Assembly (NCBI GenBank): GCA_963682175.1
Contig: CAVMKL010000046.1
Location: forward strand, 1-64,000
Source: Triglochin maritima
Taxonomy: Eukaryota > Streptophyta > Magnoliopsida > Alismatales > Juncaginaceae
Direction of reading: 5' to 3'
Length of the DNA stretch: 64,000 nt
In this document: piece after piece, positions 55,373 through 64,000 of the stretch
How positions within the stretch are numbered: position 1 is the first letter of the stretch
How the letters are laid out: each line of letters opens with the position of its first letter
The notes under the pieces: model-generated
Told to the model about the DNA's origin: nothing
Databases searched by the model: none
What the model saw: the letters and a program-made list of their open reading frames with translations, nothing else
Program-made: the position numbers and the translations under genes

Positions 55373-56002
55373 CGGTCGACCGCTAAAAGCACACCGGTCG
55401 ACCGGTCCCCCACACAGTACTGTACGAACAAGTCTACCGGTCGAACCACGCCAACCGAATTACCGACCAATCGGTCGAACAAAAGTCATCTAGCGGTCGA
55501 CCGTTTGGATGGTCTACGCTATACAATTTTATATAATATATATATCCGACCGGTCGAACCAAGGGGTCGTTCAACCGATAACAGGACTTCACAGTATCTT
55601 GCCCAAGTGACATTCGGTCGACCGGAACTGCTATACAGTTCGACCGAAACATCACAGGCACTCTACTGCTTAATTAAAATGCTCAGTCGGTCGACCGAAA
55701 GTTAAAGAGCGGTCGACCGTTTTGATGGTCAAAGCTCCCAACCGACTAAGCATCGAATGGATCGGTCGAAAAAGGTTAAGGGCGTTCGACCGTTTAATAA
55801 GTCAAAACCCCCAACCGACCCATTCTCATTGTTATTCGGTCGACCGGCTAAGTGGTCCCGTTCGACCGATAACAGCATCAACCCTTTTCCCGCACAAATG
55901 TGGCATAACAGTCGACCGTCCAAGGACATCGTTCGACCGTTCGCGGGTAAAAATCAATATAATAATAGGATCGGTCGACTGCCCACAGGCACCGGTCGAC
56001 CG
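55373..56002. repeat. Array of GGTCGACC palindromes and half-sites in the LTR
   Basis: About 19 copies in 630 bp. Full CGGTCGACCG sites include 55373, 55395, 55494, 55615, 55688, 55710, 55837 and 55993. One-sided forms GGTCGAAC or GTTCGACC lie between them, for example near 55438, 55551, 55640, 55784 and 55931. Spacings are mostly 20-55 bp and the DNA between is unrelated, so this is a motif array and not a simple tandem repeat. Each site contains CpGs in otherwise AT-leaning sequence. Function is unknown; clustered protein-binding sites are one reading. Confidence 0.8.
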
Positions 56003-56298
56003 ATCGTCGTCTTCAACCTCTGAATTGGTTGAAATCCGACGGGGAATTCGACACCAACGTCGATCCCCAACACTCACAAGGCATAAGTGAGTTATAATGA
56101 AGATTTGGCATACCTTGAAGAATTTGTAGACGCCTCCCAAGCTTTGGCAAGCCTAACCCAACACTTCTTCTTCACTTCCTCTCCTTCTCTTCTTCTCCTT
56201 CTTCTTCTTCTTCTTCTTCTTCTTCCTCTCCGAATTCACCTCTCTCCCTCTCTGAAGAATCAAAATGACCAAGAAAACGTTTTTCCTTAGCCTCACCT

Positions 56299-56308
56299 CT
56301 ATTTATAG
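56299..56308 (-). promoter_or_regulatory. TATA motif copy in the 3' LTR
   Basis: CTATAAATAG on the minus strand, identical to the one in the 5' LTR. In this copy it could drive leftward transcription out of the element into the satellite. Confidence 0.55.
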
Positions 56309-56446
56309 AAGAAACCAAGCTTATCCTCAATTCACCTCCAAATCTTCCAATCCAAACAAGCCACCTCATGCTATACTAATCAAGGCTTAATTAGGTTAAT
56401 TAGGTTTAGTTTAGTTTAATTTAGGTGTTTAGATTAGGTTATTACA

Positions 56447-56464
56447 ATCTACCCTCCTTAAAAG
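56447..56464 (-). other. Polypurine tract for plus-strand DNA priming
   Basis: On the minus strand the sequence directly before the 3' LTR reads ttttaaggagggtagat, purine-rich and adjoining TGTAATAACC. Position and composition fit the second-strand primer of an LTR retrotransposon. Confidence 0.75.
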
Positions 56465-56495
56465 AATTTCGTCCGCGAAATTCGAAACAACTGAC

Positions 56496-56983
56496 TTACC
56501 GAAACAACTCTGGATACTGCTTCCTGACATCCTCCTCGATCTCCCAGGTAGCCTCTCTGACACTGTGATGTTGCCACCTGACCTTCACCATCGGAATCGC
56601 TCTCCTCCTGAGCTGATGTACCATCTGATCCACAATCTCAACTGGTCTCTCATCTAATGACAAATCCTGCTGGATCTCCGGTACTGATATCTCAATCACA
56701 TGAGCTGGATCGGCCACGTACTTCCTCAGCATAGAAACATGGAAGACGTTGTGAAGTCCTGCGAACAGTGGCGGTAGAGCAATCCTATATGCCACCTCAC
56801 CGACCCGATCCAATATCTCAAAAGGTCCGACATATCTCGGACTCAGCTTCCCCTTCTTCCCGAATCTCATCACCCCTCTGGAAGGCGAGATCTTCAGGAA
56901 GACATGATCTCCTACCTCAAAAGTCAGCTCACGCCTCCGCGTATCAGCATAACTCTTCTGCCTGCTCTGTGTTGTAGTAATCG
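56496..56983 (-). pseudogene. gag-pol segment 3: integrase C-terminal and chromodomain-like region
   Basis: This segment is in a third frame relative to the upstream parts. The ATG at 56873 is internal. The frame is open upstream through a Gln/Arg/Lys-rich stretch and FEVGDHVFLK to about 56983, where it meets the preceding segment. It contains GKLSPRYVGPFEI (GPY/F module), the FHVSMLRKYV stretch, and EATWEIEEDVRKQYPELF at the end, the usual tail of Tekay-type integrases. The offset fits loss of one base near 56970-56985. Confidence 0.85.
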
Positions 56984-58555
56984 TCTCCGAATCACGTCGA
57001 CCTTCTCTGAATATAACTGTATAATGTCAGGCCCAACTAACTGTCTCTCGCCCACATCACTCCAGCATACCGGCGATCTACACGGCCTCCCGTATAATGC
57101 CTCATATGGTGTCATCCCAATACTCGAGTGGTAGCTGTTGTTGTAGGCGAACTCTATCAACGGCAAATGCTCATCCCAATGCCCGGCCCAGTCAAGTGTA
57201 CACGCTCTCAGCATGTCCTCCAATGTCTGTATCGTCCGCTCTGACTGGCCATCTGTCTGTGGGTGGAAAGCTGTGCTAAACCTCAGACGTGTCCCCAGTG
57301 CTCTGTGTAGACTCTCCCAAAATCTCGAAGTGAATCTAGGATCTCTGTCTGAAATGATACTATCTGGTACGCCATGAAGTCTGACAATCTCATCAATATA
57401 TAACTTAGCTAGACCCTCCAGAGCAAGAGTGGTCTTAATAGCTAAGAAATGCGCCGACTTGGTCAGTCGATCGACTATAACCCAAATCGCATCGTGGAAT
57501 CTCCGTGTCTTCGGTAGCCCCGTAACAAAATCCATCGTCACGTGCTCCCACTTCCACTCGGGCAACTCAATCCTCTGCATCTGCCCTGCTGGTCTCTGGT
57601 GCTCGATCTTCACCTGCTGACAGACCAAACACCTCGACACGAAGTCTGCAACGTCCTTCTTCATACCTCGCCACCAGAAGTTCCGCTGCAGATCTTTGTA
57701 CATCTTGGTGCTCCCTGGATGAATGGAATATCTCGATCTGTGTGCCTCCTCCATGATATCATGTCTCAGGTCCTCTGTCTTCGGCACCCAGATACGGTCT
57801 CTGAATCTCAGACCTCCATCCACTCCAACTCTGAAGTCTGACCCATCTCTAGCAGCTAACTGTAACAAACTGCTCAACTCCTCATCTGTAGTCTGAGCAT
57901 GAATCACTGTTGATATTGTCTGAGGCTCTACTCTCAACCCTGCAATCACTGCACCCTCAGAGCTATCTGCAAATGGTCTCCACTCTGCTAAAGACTCCAG
58001 CAGTCGCCACTCCTGAATGCATAGGCCTGCTACTGATACCTCCACCTTCCGGCTCAAAGCGTCTGCAACCGTGTTCGCCTTCCCCGGATGGTAAGAGATA
58101 GTGAAATCGTAGTCCTTAATGAACTCAAGCCATCTGCGCTGCCTCATGTTCAGCTCCTTCTGCGAGAACAGGTACTGACTCTGATGATCAGTAAACACCT
58201 CGAACTGCTCGCCATAAAGATAGTGTCTCCAGGTCTTCAGTGCGTGAACTACTGCTGCTAACTCCAAATCATGTGTCGGGTAATTCTTCTCGTGGACCTT
58301 CAGCTGTCTGGATGCGTACGCGATCACCCTCCCGTGCTGCATAAGTACACATCCTAAGCCAACACCTGAAGCATCGCTATAAATCGCGAATCCACCAGTG
58401 CCACTCGGCAATGACAAAACCGGTGCTGTGGTCAACAGTCTCTTCAGCTCCTGAAAGCTGTCCTCGCACTTCTGCGACCAAACAAAAGTGACTCCCTTCT
58501 GCGTCAGAGCCGTCAGTGGTGCTGCCAATCTCGAGAAGTCTTTGATGAAGCGACG
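56924..58555 (-). pseudogene. gag-pol segment 2: RNase H and integrase
   Basis: The frame continues reverse transcriptase after a one-base break near 58555-58560 and runs to a premature stop at 56924. RNase H carries YSDAS, DLELAAV, FTDH and ADALSRK. It reads FTDHQSQYLFSQ, one residue shorter than is usual after FTDH. Integrase has the H2C2 zinc region (HRSRYSIHPG... CLVCQQ) and the DDE set: MDFVTGLP (about 57530), ISDRDPRF (about 57350) and the Glu in HPQTDGQSERT (about 57240). All catalytic residues are present despite the frame breaks. Confidence 0.9.
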
Positions 58556-60933
58556 GTATAACCCGCCAGTCCAACAAAGCTTCTAATCTCCGTCACACTC
58601 GTAGGGGTCCTCCACTGTGTCACTGCCTCTACCTTCGCTGGATCCACTGATATCCCCTCTGCCGATACAATGTGTCCGAGGAATGCCACTCTGTCCAACC
58701 AAAACTCGCACTTTGAGAACTTAGCATATAACTGCTGAGCCCTCAATATGCTGAGTACAATCCTCAGATGCTCTCTGTGCTGCTCCACATCTTGCGAATA
58801 GATCAAAATGTCATCCACGAAGACAATCACAAATATATCAATATACTGCCTGAATGTCCGGTGCATCAGATCCATGAACGCTGCCGGAGCATTCGTCAAT
58901 CCAAATGGCATCACCAAGAACTCATAGTGTCCATATCTCGTCCTGAAGGCTGTCTTCTGGATGTCCTCATCTCGGATCCTCAACTGGTGATATCGTGAAC
59001 GCAGGTCAATCTTCGAGAAAACCTTCGCTGACAGCAGCTGGTCAAAGAGGTCCTCAATCCTAGGTAAGGGATACCTATTCTTCACCGTCACCTGGTTCAG
59101 CATCCTGTAGTCTATGCACATCCTCAAGGATCCGTCCTTCTTCTTCACAAACAAAACTGGTGCACCCCAAGGCGAGACGCTCGGTCTGATAAATCCAGAG
59201 TCCATCAACTCCTGCAACTGCTTCTTCAACTCTGTCAACTCAGCAGGTGCCATCCGGTATGGAGCCTTCGACTGTGGTGTAGTGCCAGCTACCAGCTCAA
59301 TGCCGAACTCCAACTCCCGGTGTGGTGGTAAACTTGGAATCTCCGCTGGAAAAATATCCGCGAACTCCTGCACCACCTCAATGTCCTCTAGCCTCTGAGA
59401 CTCTGCCTCCGCAACCACAAGTGTCGCCAGAAATGCTGCACATCCCTGCTGTAACAGTCTCTGAGCTCTCACAGCAGATACAATAATGCGACCCCCTCTG
59501 CTTCTGATCCCTCTAATCAGAATATCAGGCAAACCCTTCCTCGGAATCAAAATTTTCTTCTCACGGCACAAGACTCGAACATCATACTGGGACAGCCAAT
59601 CCATCCCAAGTATGACATCAAAGTCCTCCATCGGTAGCAAGACCAGGTCTGCCGGAAACTCCTGATCTCCCGAAACAACCGTGGCGCCGGGGACAAATCT
59701 CCCCACAGTGCCCACCAGACCCAGGGGTGTGCTGACCTCCAAAGTGGCAGTCAACATCGCAAGGGTACAACCCAACACTCCCGCAAATCGCTCTGAGATG
59801 AACGAGTGTGTCGCGCCACAATCAAAGAGCACCCTAGCTACTGAACCAGCGACAAGAAGTGTACCTTCCACAACAACGCCTCCATCACGAGCCTCCTCTG
59901 CCTGGATGGTGAAAACTCTGCCGGTGCGCTGTCCCTGCTGTGGTCTAAAAGGTGGTCTACCTCTGCCTCCACCTCTGCCGGGTGCTGGTAACCCCGGTGG
60001 TCTGCTCGGTCCAGCTCCTCGGCTCGGACAGCTCCTAATAAAGTGGCCCAGTTGGCCACACCCATGACATGCTCCGGGGGTGAAGCACGGCCCGGAGTGA
60101 AACCTCCCACAAGTACCACAAGGCCCAGGTCGTGGTACCGCAACTCCTGCTCCCTCGAATCGGGGCCTCTTGCCCGGATTCCCTCCAGTCTGACCTCCAG
60201 GCCTCCCAGAGAACCTACCCGATGGCCTCCTCTCATCCTGGTAGTTCTCTCTGTAGTCACGATCAAGAACAGTCGCACTCTTCACTGCATCGGCTAATGT
60301 GCGTGGCATATCTGTCAGCACCTTCGTCGTCAACTGCTTTCGGAGCCCTCGGACGAACTTCCCAGCTCTCTGCTCCTGTGTGATGTACATCTCGGGACAG
60401 TAACGCTCTAGGGCGTTGAACTTCCCGATGTAGCCTGCCAGGGTCATGTCTCCCTGCTGAAGACTCAGAAACTCCTCCCTCTTCGCATCCTGGACATGCT
60501 GCGGAAAATACTGCTCGTTGAACTCGCCAACGAACTCCTCCCAGGCTATATCGTCTTTGTCCGCAAACACTACTGCAGATGTGGACCTCCACCAGTTGGA
60601 CGCAGCACCGCCCAAAACATAAGTAGCTAGGCCCACTCTCGCCTCCGGAGGACAACCAATAGCACCGAAGATCTTCTGCATCGTGAAGATCCACTCCTCC
60701 GCAGCCTCTGCGTCGTACTGCCCCAGAAAGGTAGGCGGATGCTGGCGCATAAACCGGTCATGCATAGCGCCAGTCCCCGTCTGCCCAGTCTGTGCTGTCT
60801 GCTGCTGTAGCATCTCTGTCAGACGTCCGACCGTATCGAACAACGTCCGACGCTCATCCTCCCAAGCCTCATCCCTCGCAGTCTCACTCTCACCGCGAGT
60901 ATGGGCAACCGCCATCCCCCGTCTAGGAGGCAT
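58513..60933 (-). pseudogene. gag-pol segment 1: gag, protease, reverse transcriptase
   Basis: The likely start is the ATG at 60933 (MPPRRGM); a further ATG at 60978 gives an atypical hydrophobic lead. Gag has [17 protein letters not shown], a capsid region and the knuckle [14 protein letters not shown] (CX2CX4HX4C). Protease shows [10 protein letters not shown], with Cys where the catalytic triplet normally has Ser or Thr after Asp. Reverse transcriptase is complete through the FVDD motif (about 58810-58818) but reads LRSRYHQL where the family almost always has Gly. The frame goes off after VGLAGY near 58558 and stops at 58513. Codons and domain order continue in segment 2. Confidence 0.92.
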
Positions 60934-61041
60934 CTGCCAAAGGAAACAAGACAATATCAATATAATCTGTGCATGCATGATCCTCTAGACCTAACTCCTA
61001 ACTCAAAGGTGCTTTCTTTGGACAAGTACGCCGAGATCAAC

Positions 61042-61053
61042 GCTCTGATACCA
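61042..61053 (-). other. Primer binding site, initiator tRNA-Met
   Basis: On the minus strand the sequence reads TGGTATCAGAGC, complementary to the 3' end of plant initiator tRNA-Met. It lies 3 nt inside the 5' LTR. This fixes the leftward orientation of the element. Confidence 0.93.
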
Positions 61054-61056
61054 AAT

Positions 61057-62268
61057 TGTAACGTACCCGAAACAACGGAAAATTTAAACAATAATAAAGA
61101 CCGTCAACGATCAACACAGGGCACGTCACTGGAAAACAAACCAACATATATATATATATAATATAAGATACAGACCCACGTGGAAGTCAAAGTATACATA
61201 AGAGTCAACTGTGATTACAACAAAAATGAATATACATGTAATCATTACCTCAACAAAAGAAGGATAAAAGAGGACACAGGATCTGATCCCGAGCGCACTC
61301 TCCTCGGTCACCACCTGACTCTAATGCTACTCGCTACCTGAAATGAAAACAAACAAACATGCCTGAGTTCCCTGCAGGAACCCCGTATACCAAGGGGTCG
61401 TTCAACCGATAACAGGACTTCACAGTATCTTGCCCAAGTGACATTCGGTCGACCGGAACTGCTATACAGTTCGACCGAAACATCACAGGCACTCTACTGC
61501 ATAATTAAAATGCTCAGTCGGTCGACCGAAAGTTAAAGAGCGGTCGACCGTTTTGATGGTCAAAGCTCCCAACCGACTAAGCATCGAATGGATCGGTCGA
61601 ACAAGGTTAAGGGCGTTCGACCGTTTAATAAGTCAAAACCCCCAACCGACCTATTCTCATTGTTATTCGGTCGACCGGCTAAGTGGTCACGTTCGACCGA
61701 TAACAGCATCAACCCTTTTCCCGCACAAATCTGGCATAACGGTCGACCGTCCAAGGACATCGTTCGACCGTTCGCGGGTAAAAATCAATATAATAATAGG
61801 ATCGGTCGACTGCCCACAGGCACCAGTCGACCGATCGTCGTCTTCAACCTCTGAATTGGTTGAAATCCGATGGGGAATTCGACACCAACGTCGATCCCCA
61901 ACACTCACAAGGCATAAGTGAGTTATAATGAAGATTTGGCATACCTTGAAGAATTTGTAGACGCCTCCCAAGCTTTGGCAAGCCTAACCCAACACTTCTT
62001 CTTCACTTCCTCTCCTTCTCTTCTTCTCCTTCTTCTTCTTTTTCTTCCTCTCCGAATTCACCTCTCTCCCTCTCTGAAGAATCGAAATGACCAAGAAAAC
62101 GTTTTTCCTTAGCCTCACCTCTATTTATAGAAGAAACCAAGCTTATCCTCAACTCACCTCCAAATCTTCCAATCCAAACAAGCCACCTCATGCTATACTA
62201 ATCAAGGCTTAATTAGGTTAATTAGGTTTAGTTTAGTTTAATTTAGGTGTTTAGATTAGGTTATTACA
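61057..62268 (-). repeat. 5' LTR (element orientation), shortened to 1,212 bp
   Basis: It matches the other LTR end to end except for a missing segment of about 715 bp. The join at about 61390-61395 lies on 'accaa', which bounds the extra segment in the longer LTR (54843-54847 and 55558-55562). About 12 of the palindrome/half-site copies remain. Confidence 0.94.
62121..62130 (-). promoter_or_regulatory. LTR promoter TATA box
   Basis: CTATAAATAG on the minus strand, a near-perfect plant TATA box, with transcription expected to start about 30 bp to the left (near 62090). The downstream leader includes a GA-rich stretch (the complement of the CTT/CTC region near 62000-62050). Confidence 0.7.
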
Positions 62269-62273
62269 ATAAG
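62269..62273. repeat. Right target-site duplication of the LTR element
   Basis: 'ataag', identical to 54498-54502. The satellite continues in phase with 'gataatgagag'. Confidence 0.92.
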
Positions 62274-63130
62274 GATAATGAGAGAAGAGAGAAGGAGAAT
62301 AGAAAAGAGGAGAGAGAGAGAAGGGAGAGAAGGAGGATAAGGACAGAGTGGAGGAGAGGGATAAGAGGGAGAGAGAAAAGGAGAGGGATAAGAGGGAGAG
62401 AGAGAAGGAGAAAGAGGAGAGGAAAGAGGAAAGGAGAGAGAAAGAGAGATAAGAAGAGGGAGAAGGAGAGAGAAGGAAATGGAGAAGAGGAGAGGGAGAG
62501 GAGGGGATAGAGAAGGGAAGGTGAGAGAAAAAAGTAGAGGGAGAGAAGGAGAAGAGAGGGGGAACGAGAGGAGATGAAGGGATAAGAGGGGAGAGAGAAT
62601 AGGAGGGAGAAGGAAAGGAGAGGAAGAGAGGGGAGGGGAGAGAGGAGAAGAGAGAGGGAACGAGAGGAGACGGAGGGATAAGAGGAGAGAGCGGAGAAGG
62701 AGGAGGAAGGAGAGAGAGAGCGGGAGGGAGGGAGAAGGAGAGGACGAGAGGAAAGGAGAGAGAGGGAGAAGAGGGGAGAGAGAGAAGAAGAAGGAGAGAG
62801 GGGGTACAAGAGAGGAGATGAGAGGGAACAAGAGAAAGAGAGGAGGATAGAGAAGGAAAGGAGGAGAAGAGGGAAGGGGAAGGGAACGAGATTGAGAAGG
62901 GAGAGTAGAGATAGTGGAGGAGAGAGGAAACAAGAGAGGAGAAGAGGGATAAATAGAAAGAGAAGGGGAGAGGAGGAGAGAAGGGAGAGAGAGAAAGGAG
63001 AGTAGAGGGAAGAGAGGAGGATAGGAGGGAGAAGCAGAGAGAGGATAAGGAGAGGGAAGAAGAGGGAGAGGAGAAGGGAGAGAGAGAGAGAGAACGAGAA
63101 GAGGAGCGAAGAAGGGAAAGAGGAGAAGAA
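62274..63130 (+). repeat. Satellite monomer 20, right part
   Basis: This is the remaining 857 bp of the monomer split by the LTR element. It has 'gataatgag' at its start where most units read 'gataacgag', and private 'gaagcagagag' near 63031. Confidence 0.92.
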
Positions 63131-64000
63131 GTCCCCCCTCCTTCTCATCTTCCCTCTCCTCCCATCCTTCCCTTCTTTTTATCCTCTCTCTTCTTCTCCT
63201 TCTCTCCCTCTCGCTCCTCCCTTCCTTCTCTCCTTACCTTATAAGGAGAGAAGGAGAGGGTAAGAGGGAGATAGAGAACGAGAAGAGGGAAGAAGAGAGA
63301 GGGGAAAAGGGGGGAGAGAGAGGGAAGAAGAGATAAGGAAGGAGAGAGGAGATAGAGAAGGCAGAGTAGAGAGAGAAGGGAGAGTGGAGGAGAGGGAGAG
63401 AAAAGAGGAGAGAGGGAGAGAGACAAGGAGAAAGGATACGGAGAGAGGGAACGATAGAGAAGGAGAAGAGAAACAGGATAAGAGGGAGAATGAGAAAAGG
63501 AGAAGCGAGAGAATGTGAGAAGAGGAGAGTGAGGGATAAGAGGGTGAGGACAGAACGAAGGTGAGGGGGAGAACAAGGATAGGAAGAGAAGGAGAAGAGG
63601 GAGGAGGAGGAGGAGAGTGGTAGAGAAGAGGAGAAGTGGGAAGAGAGAGAAGAAAAGAGAGAGGGAAAGGGAGAGAGAAGAGAGATGGAGAACGAGAGAT
63701 AGAGAAGGGAGAGAGAAGGAGGGTGGAGAAAAGAGGACAAGAAGAGCAGAGAGAGGGGAAGCAAGAGGGAGAGTGAACGGGAGTAGAGAAGAGGAATGAG
63801 GGAGAGAGGATAGAGAAGGGAAAGAGATAGAAAAGGAGAGGGAGGAGAGAGAAGAAGGGGGAGAGAGCGAGAGAAGGAGGAAGGAGTGGAGAAGAGGACA
63901 ATAGGAAGATAGAAAATGAAGGAGAAGAGGGAAGAGGGGAGGGAGAGAAGAAGGGGGAGAGGGAACGAGAGAGGTAGTGAAGAAGGGGGAGAGGGAAGGA
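63131..64000 (+). repeat. Satellite monomer 21, partial (5' end only)
   Basis: 870 bp up to the window edge, with a standard switch block and perfect hairpin. A small insertion gives 'gagagggaagaag' near 63320, and 'agagatagaaaagg' occurs near 63825. Confidence 0.92.

Larger units (their letters stand above)
54503..56446 (-). repeat. 3' LTR (element orientation), full length 1,944 bp
   Basis: It starts TGTAACG and ends TTACA on the + strand. Relative to the other LTR it keeps an extra segment of about 715 bp (54848-55562), a longer (TA)n run near 54594, and a longer (CTT)n run near 56198-56224 (nine repeats). It holds the GGTCGACC palindrome array and a copy of the TATA motif at 56299-56308. 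Confidence 0.94.
54503..62268 (-). mobile_element. Ty3/gypsy LTR retrotransposon, Tekay/Del-like, with inactivating breaks
   Basis: The element is 7,766 bp and transcribed leftward. In element order it comprises a 5' LTR (62268-61057), PBS (61053-61042), gag-pol (60933-56496), polypurine tract (about 56464-56447) and 3' LTR (56446-54503). LTR ends are TGTAA...TTACA. Domain order is gag, protease, reverse transcriptase, RNase H, integrase, C-terminal chromodomain-like region, as in plant chromoviruses of the Tekay/Del branch. Two single-base frame breaks make it non-autonomous now. About 17 substitutions separate the LTRs over roughly 1.2 kb by eye, around 1.4%. Confidence 0.95.
1..64000 (+). 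repeat. Polypurine megasatellite array, monomer about 2.4 kb
   Basis: The satellite covers 1-10019, 14121-21395, 23920-54502 and 62274-64000, with three transposons inserted between these blocks. The + strand is nearly all G and A, broken by scattered single T or C bases. The exception is one pyrimidine block of about 108 bp per monomer. Phase was set on the G of 'gtccccc'; successive spacings, with insertions removed, run from 2318 to 2444 bp. Monomers align end to end with few substitutions, so they are true tandem copies and not random GA microsatellite. No conserved coding frame exists: all three minus-strand frames stay open because pyrimidine-rich sequence cannot spell stop codons. Centromeric, pericentromeric or other heterochromatic location is possible but cannot be decided here. 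Confidence 0.95.

Noticed and set aside
54848..55562. Reading the extra LTR segment as a transposon inserted with a 5-bp duplication 'accaa'
   Set aside because: The segment has no terminal inverted repeats, and its right end belongs to the same GGTCGACC array as the flanking LTR, so deletion from the other LTR is simpler.
56087..56290. Leu/Ser-rich short frame in the LTR CTT region
   Set aside because: It arises from the (CTT)n run, which differs in length between the LTRs.
54550..56369. Short frames in the LTR, including those with repeated Arg-Ser-Thr-Asp patterns
   Set aside because: The residues are translations of the GGTCGACC motif array; the frames are not kept between the two LTRs.
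789..63799. Plus-strand small frames (60-120 codons) rich in Arg, Glu, Gly and Lys repeated in each monomer
   Set aside because: They are translations of GA-rich DNA. Starts are chance ATG or GTG codons, with no domain and no frame conservation across indels.
1..64000. CRISPR-like arrays, tRNA or rRNA genes
   Set aside because: Repeats are head-to-tail without unique spacers, and no cloverleaf or rRNA sequence was recognised. The only tRNA-related sequence is the 12-nt primer binding site.

Overview
The window is plant nuclear repeat DNA with no recognisable host gene. The plant assignment rests on three inserted retroelements: a non-LTR element with an L1-type ORF2 ending in a zf-RVT domain, a second non-LTR element with a DUF4283/CCHC ORF1, and a Ty3/gypsy element of Tekay/Del type primed by initiator tRNA-Met. 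The species cannot be read from the sequence.

The background is one continuous satellite array. Each monomer is about 2.3-2.44 kb and almost pure purine (G/A) on the + strand. Each opens with a block of about 108 bp in which the strands switch to pyrimidine. That block ends in a 13-bp-arm inverted repeat holding the palindrome CCTTATAAGG. Using the G of the 'gtccccc' switch as phase mark, monomers start at 323, 2718, 5139, 7582, 14127, 16571, 19012, 23952, 26270, 28681, 31099, 33489, 35917, 38357, 40790, 43226, 45648, 48078, 50513, 52943 and 63131. In all there are 20 whole units (17 uninterrupted, 3 split by transposons) and two partial units at the window edges. Units from 43226 to 54502 alternate between two types, giving a two-monomer higher-order repeat of 4,865 bp.

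Three insertions break the array. (1) 10020-14104: a 5'-truncated LINE with an uninterrupted ORF2 (endonuclease, reverse transcriptase, zf-RVT) and a 14-16 bp target-site duplication. (2) 21396-23904: a LINE-like element with a complete ORF1, no ORF2, an intact 3' tail and a 15-bp duplication. Its 5' end carries an out-of-phase piece of satellite-like sequence. (3) 54503-62268: a Tekay-type LTR element on the minus strand with a 5-bp duplication, two reading-frame breaks in gag-pol, and LTRs of unequal length (1,944 and 1,212 bp). Its LTR holds an array of about 19 GGTCGACC-type palindromes and half-sites.

The two LINEs share a short 3' hairpin followed by CCCTTTT..TTTGC(A)n. This suggests the ORF1-only copy could be moved by an ORF2 of the first type. 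Both landed within 50 bp upstream of the purine/pyrimidine switch, in the same orientation. The long Ser/Leu/Pro-rich and Arg/Glu-rich open frames across the satellite result from base composition and are not annotated as genes.
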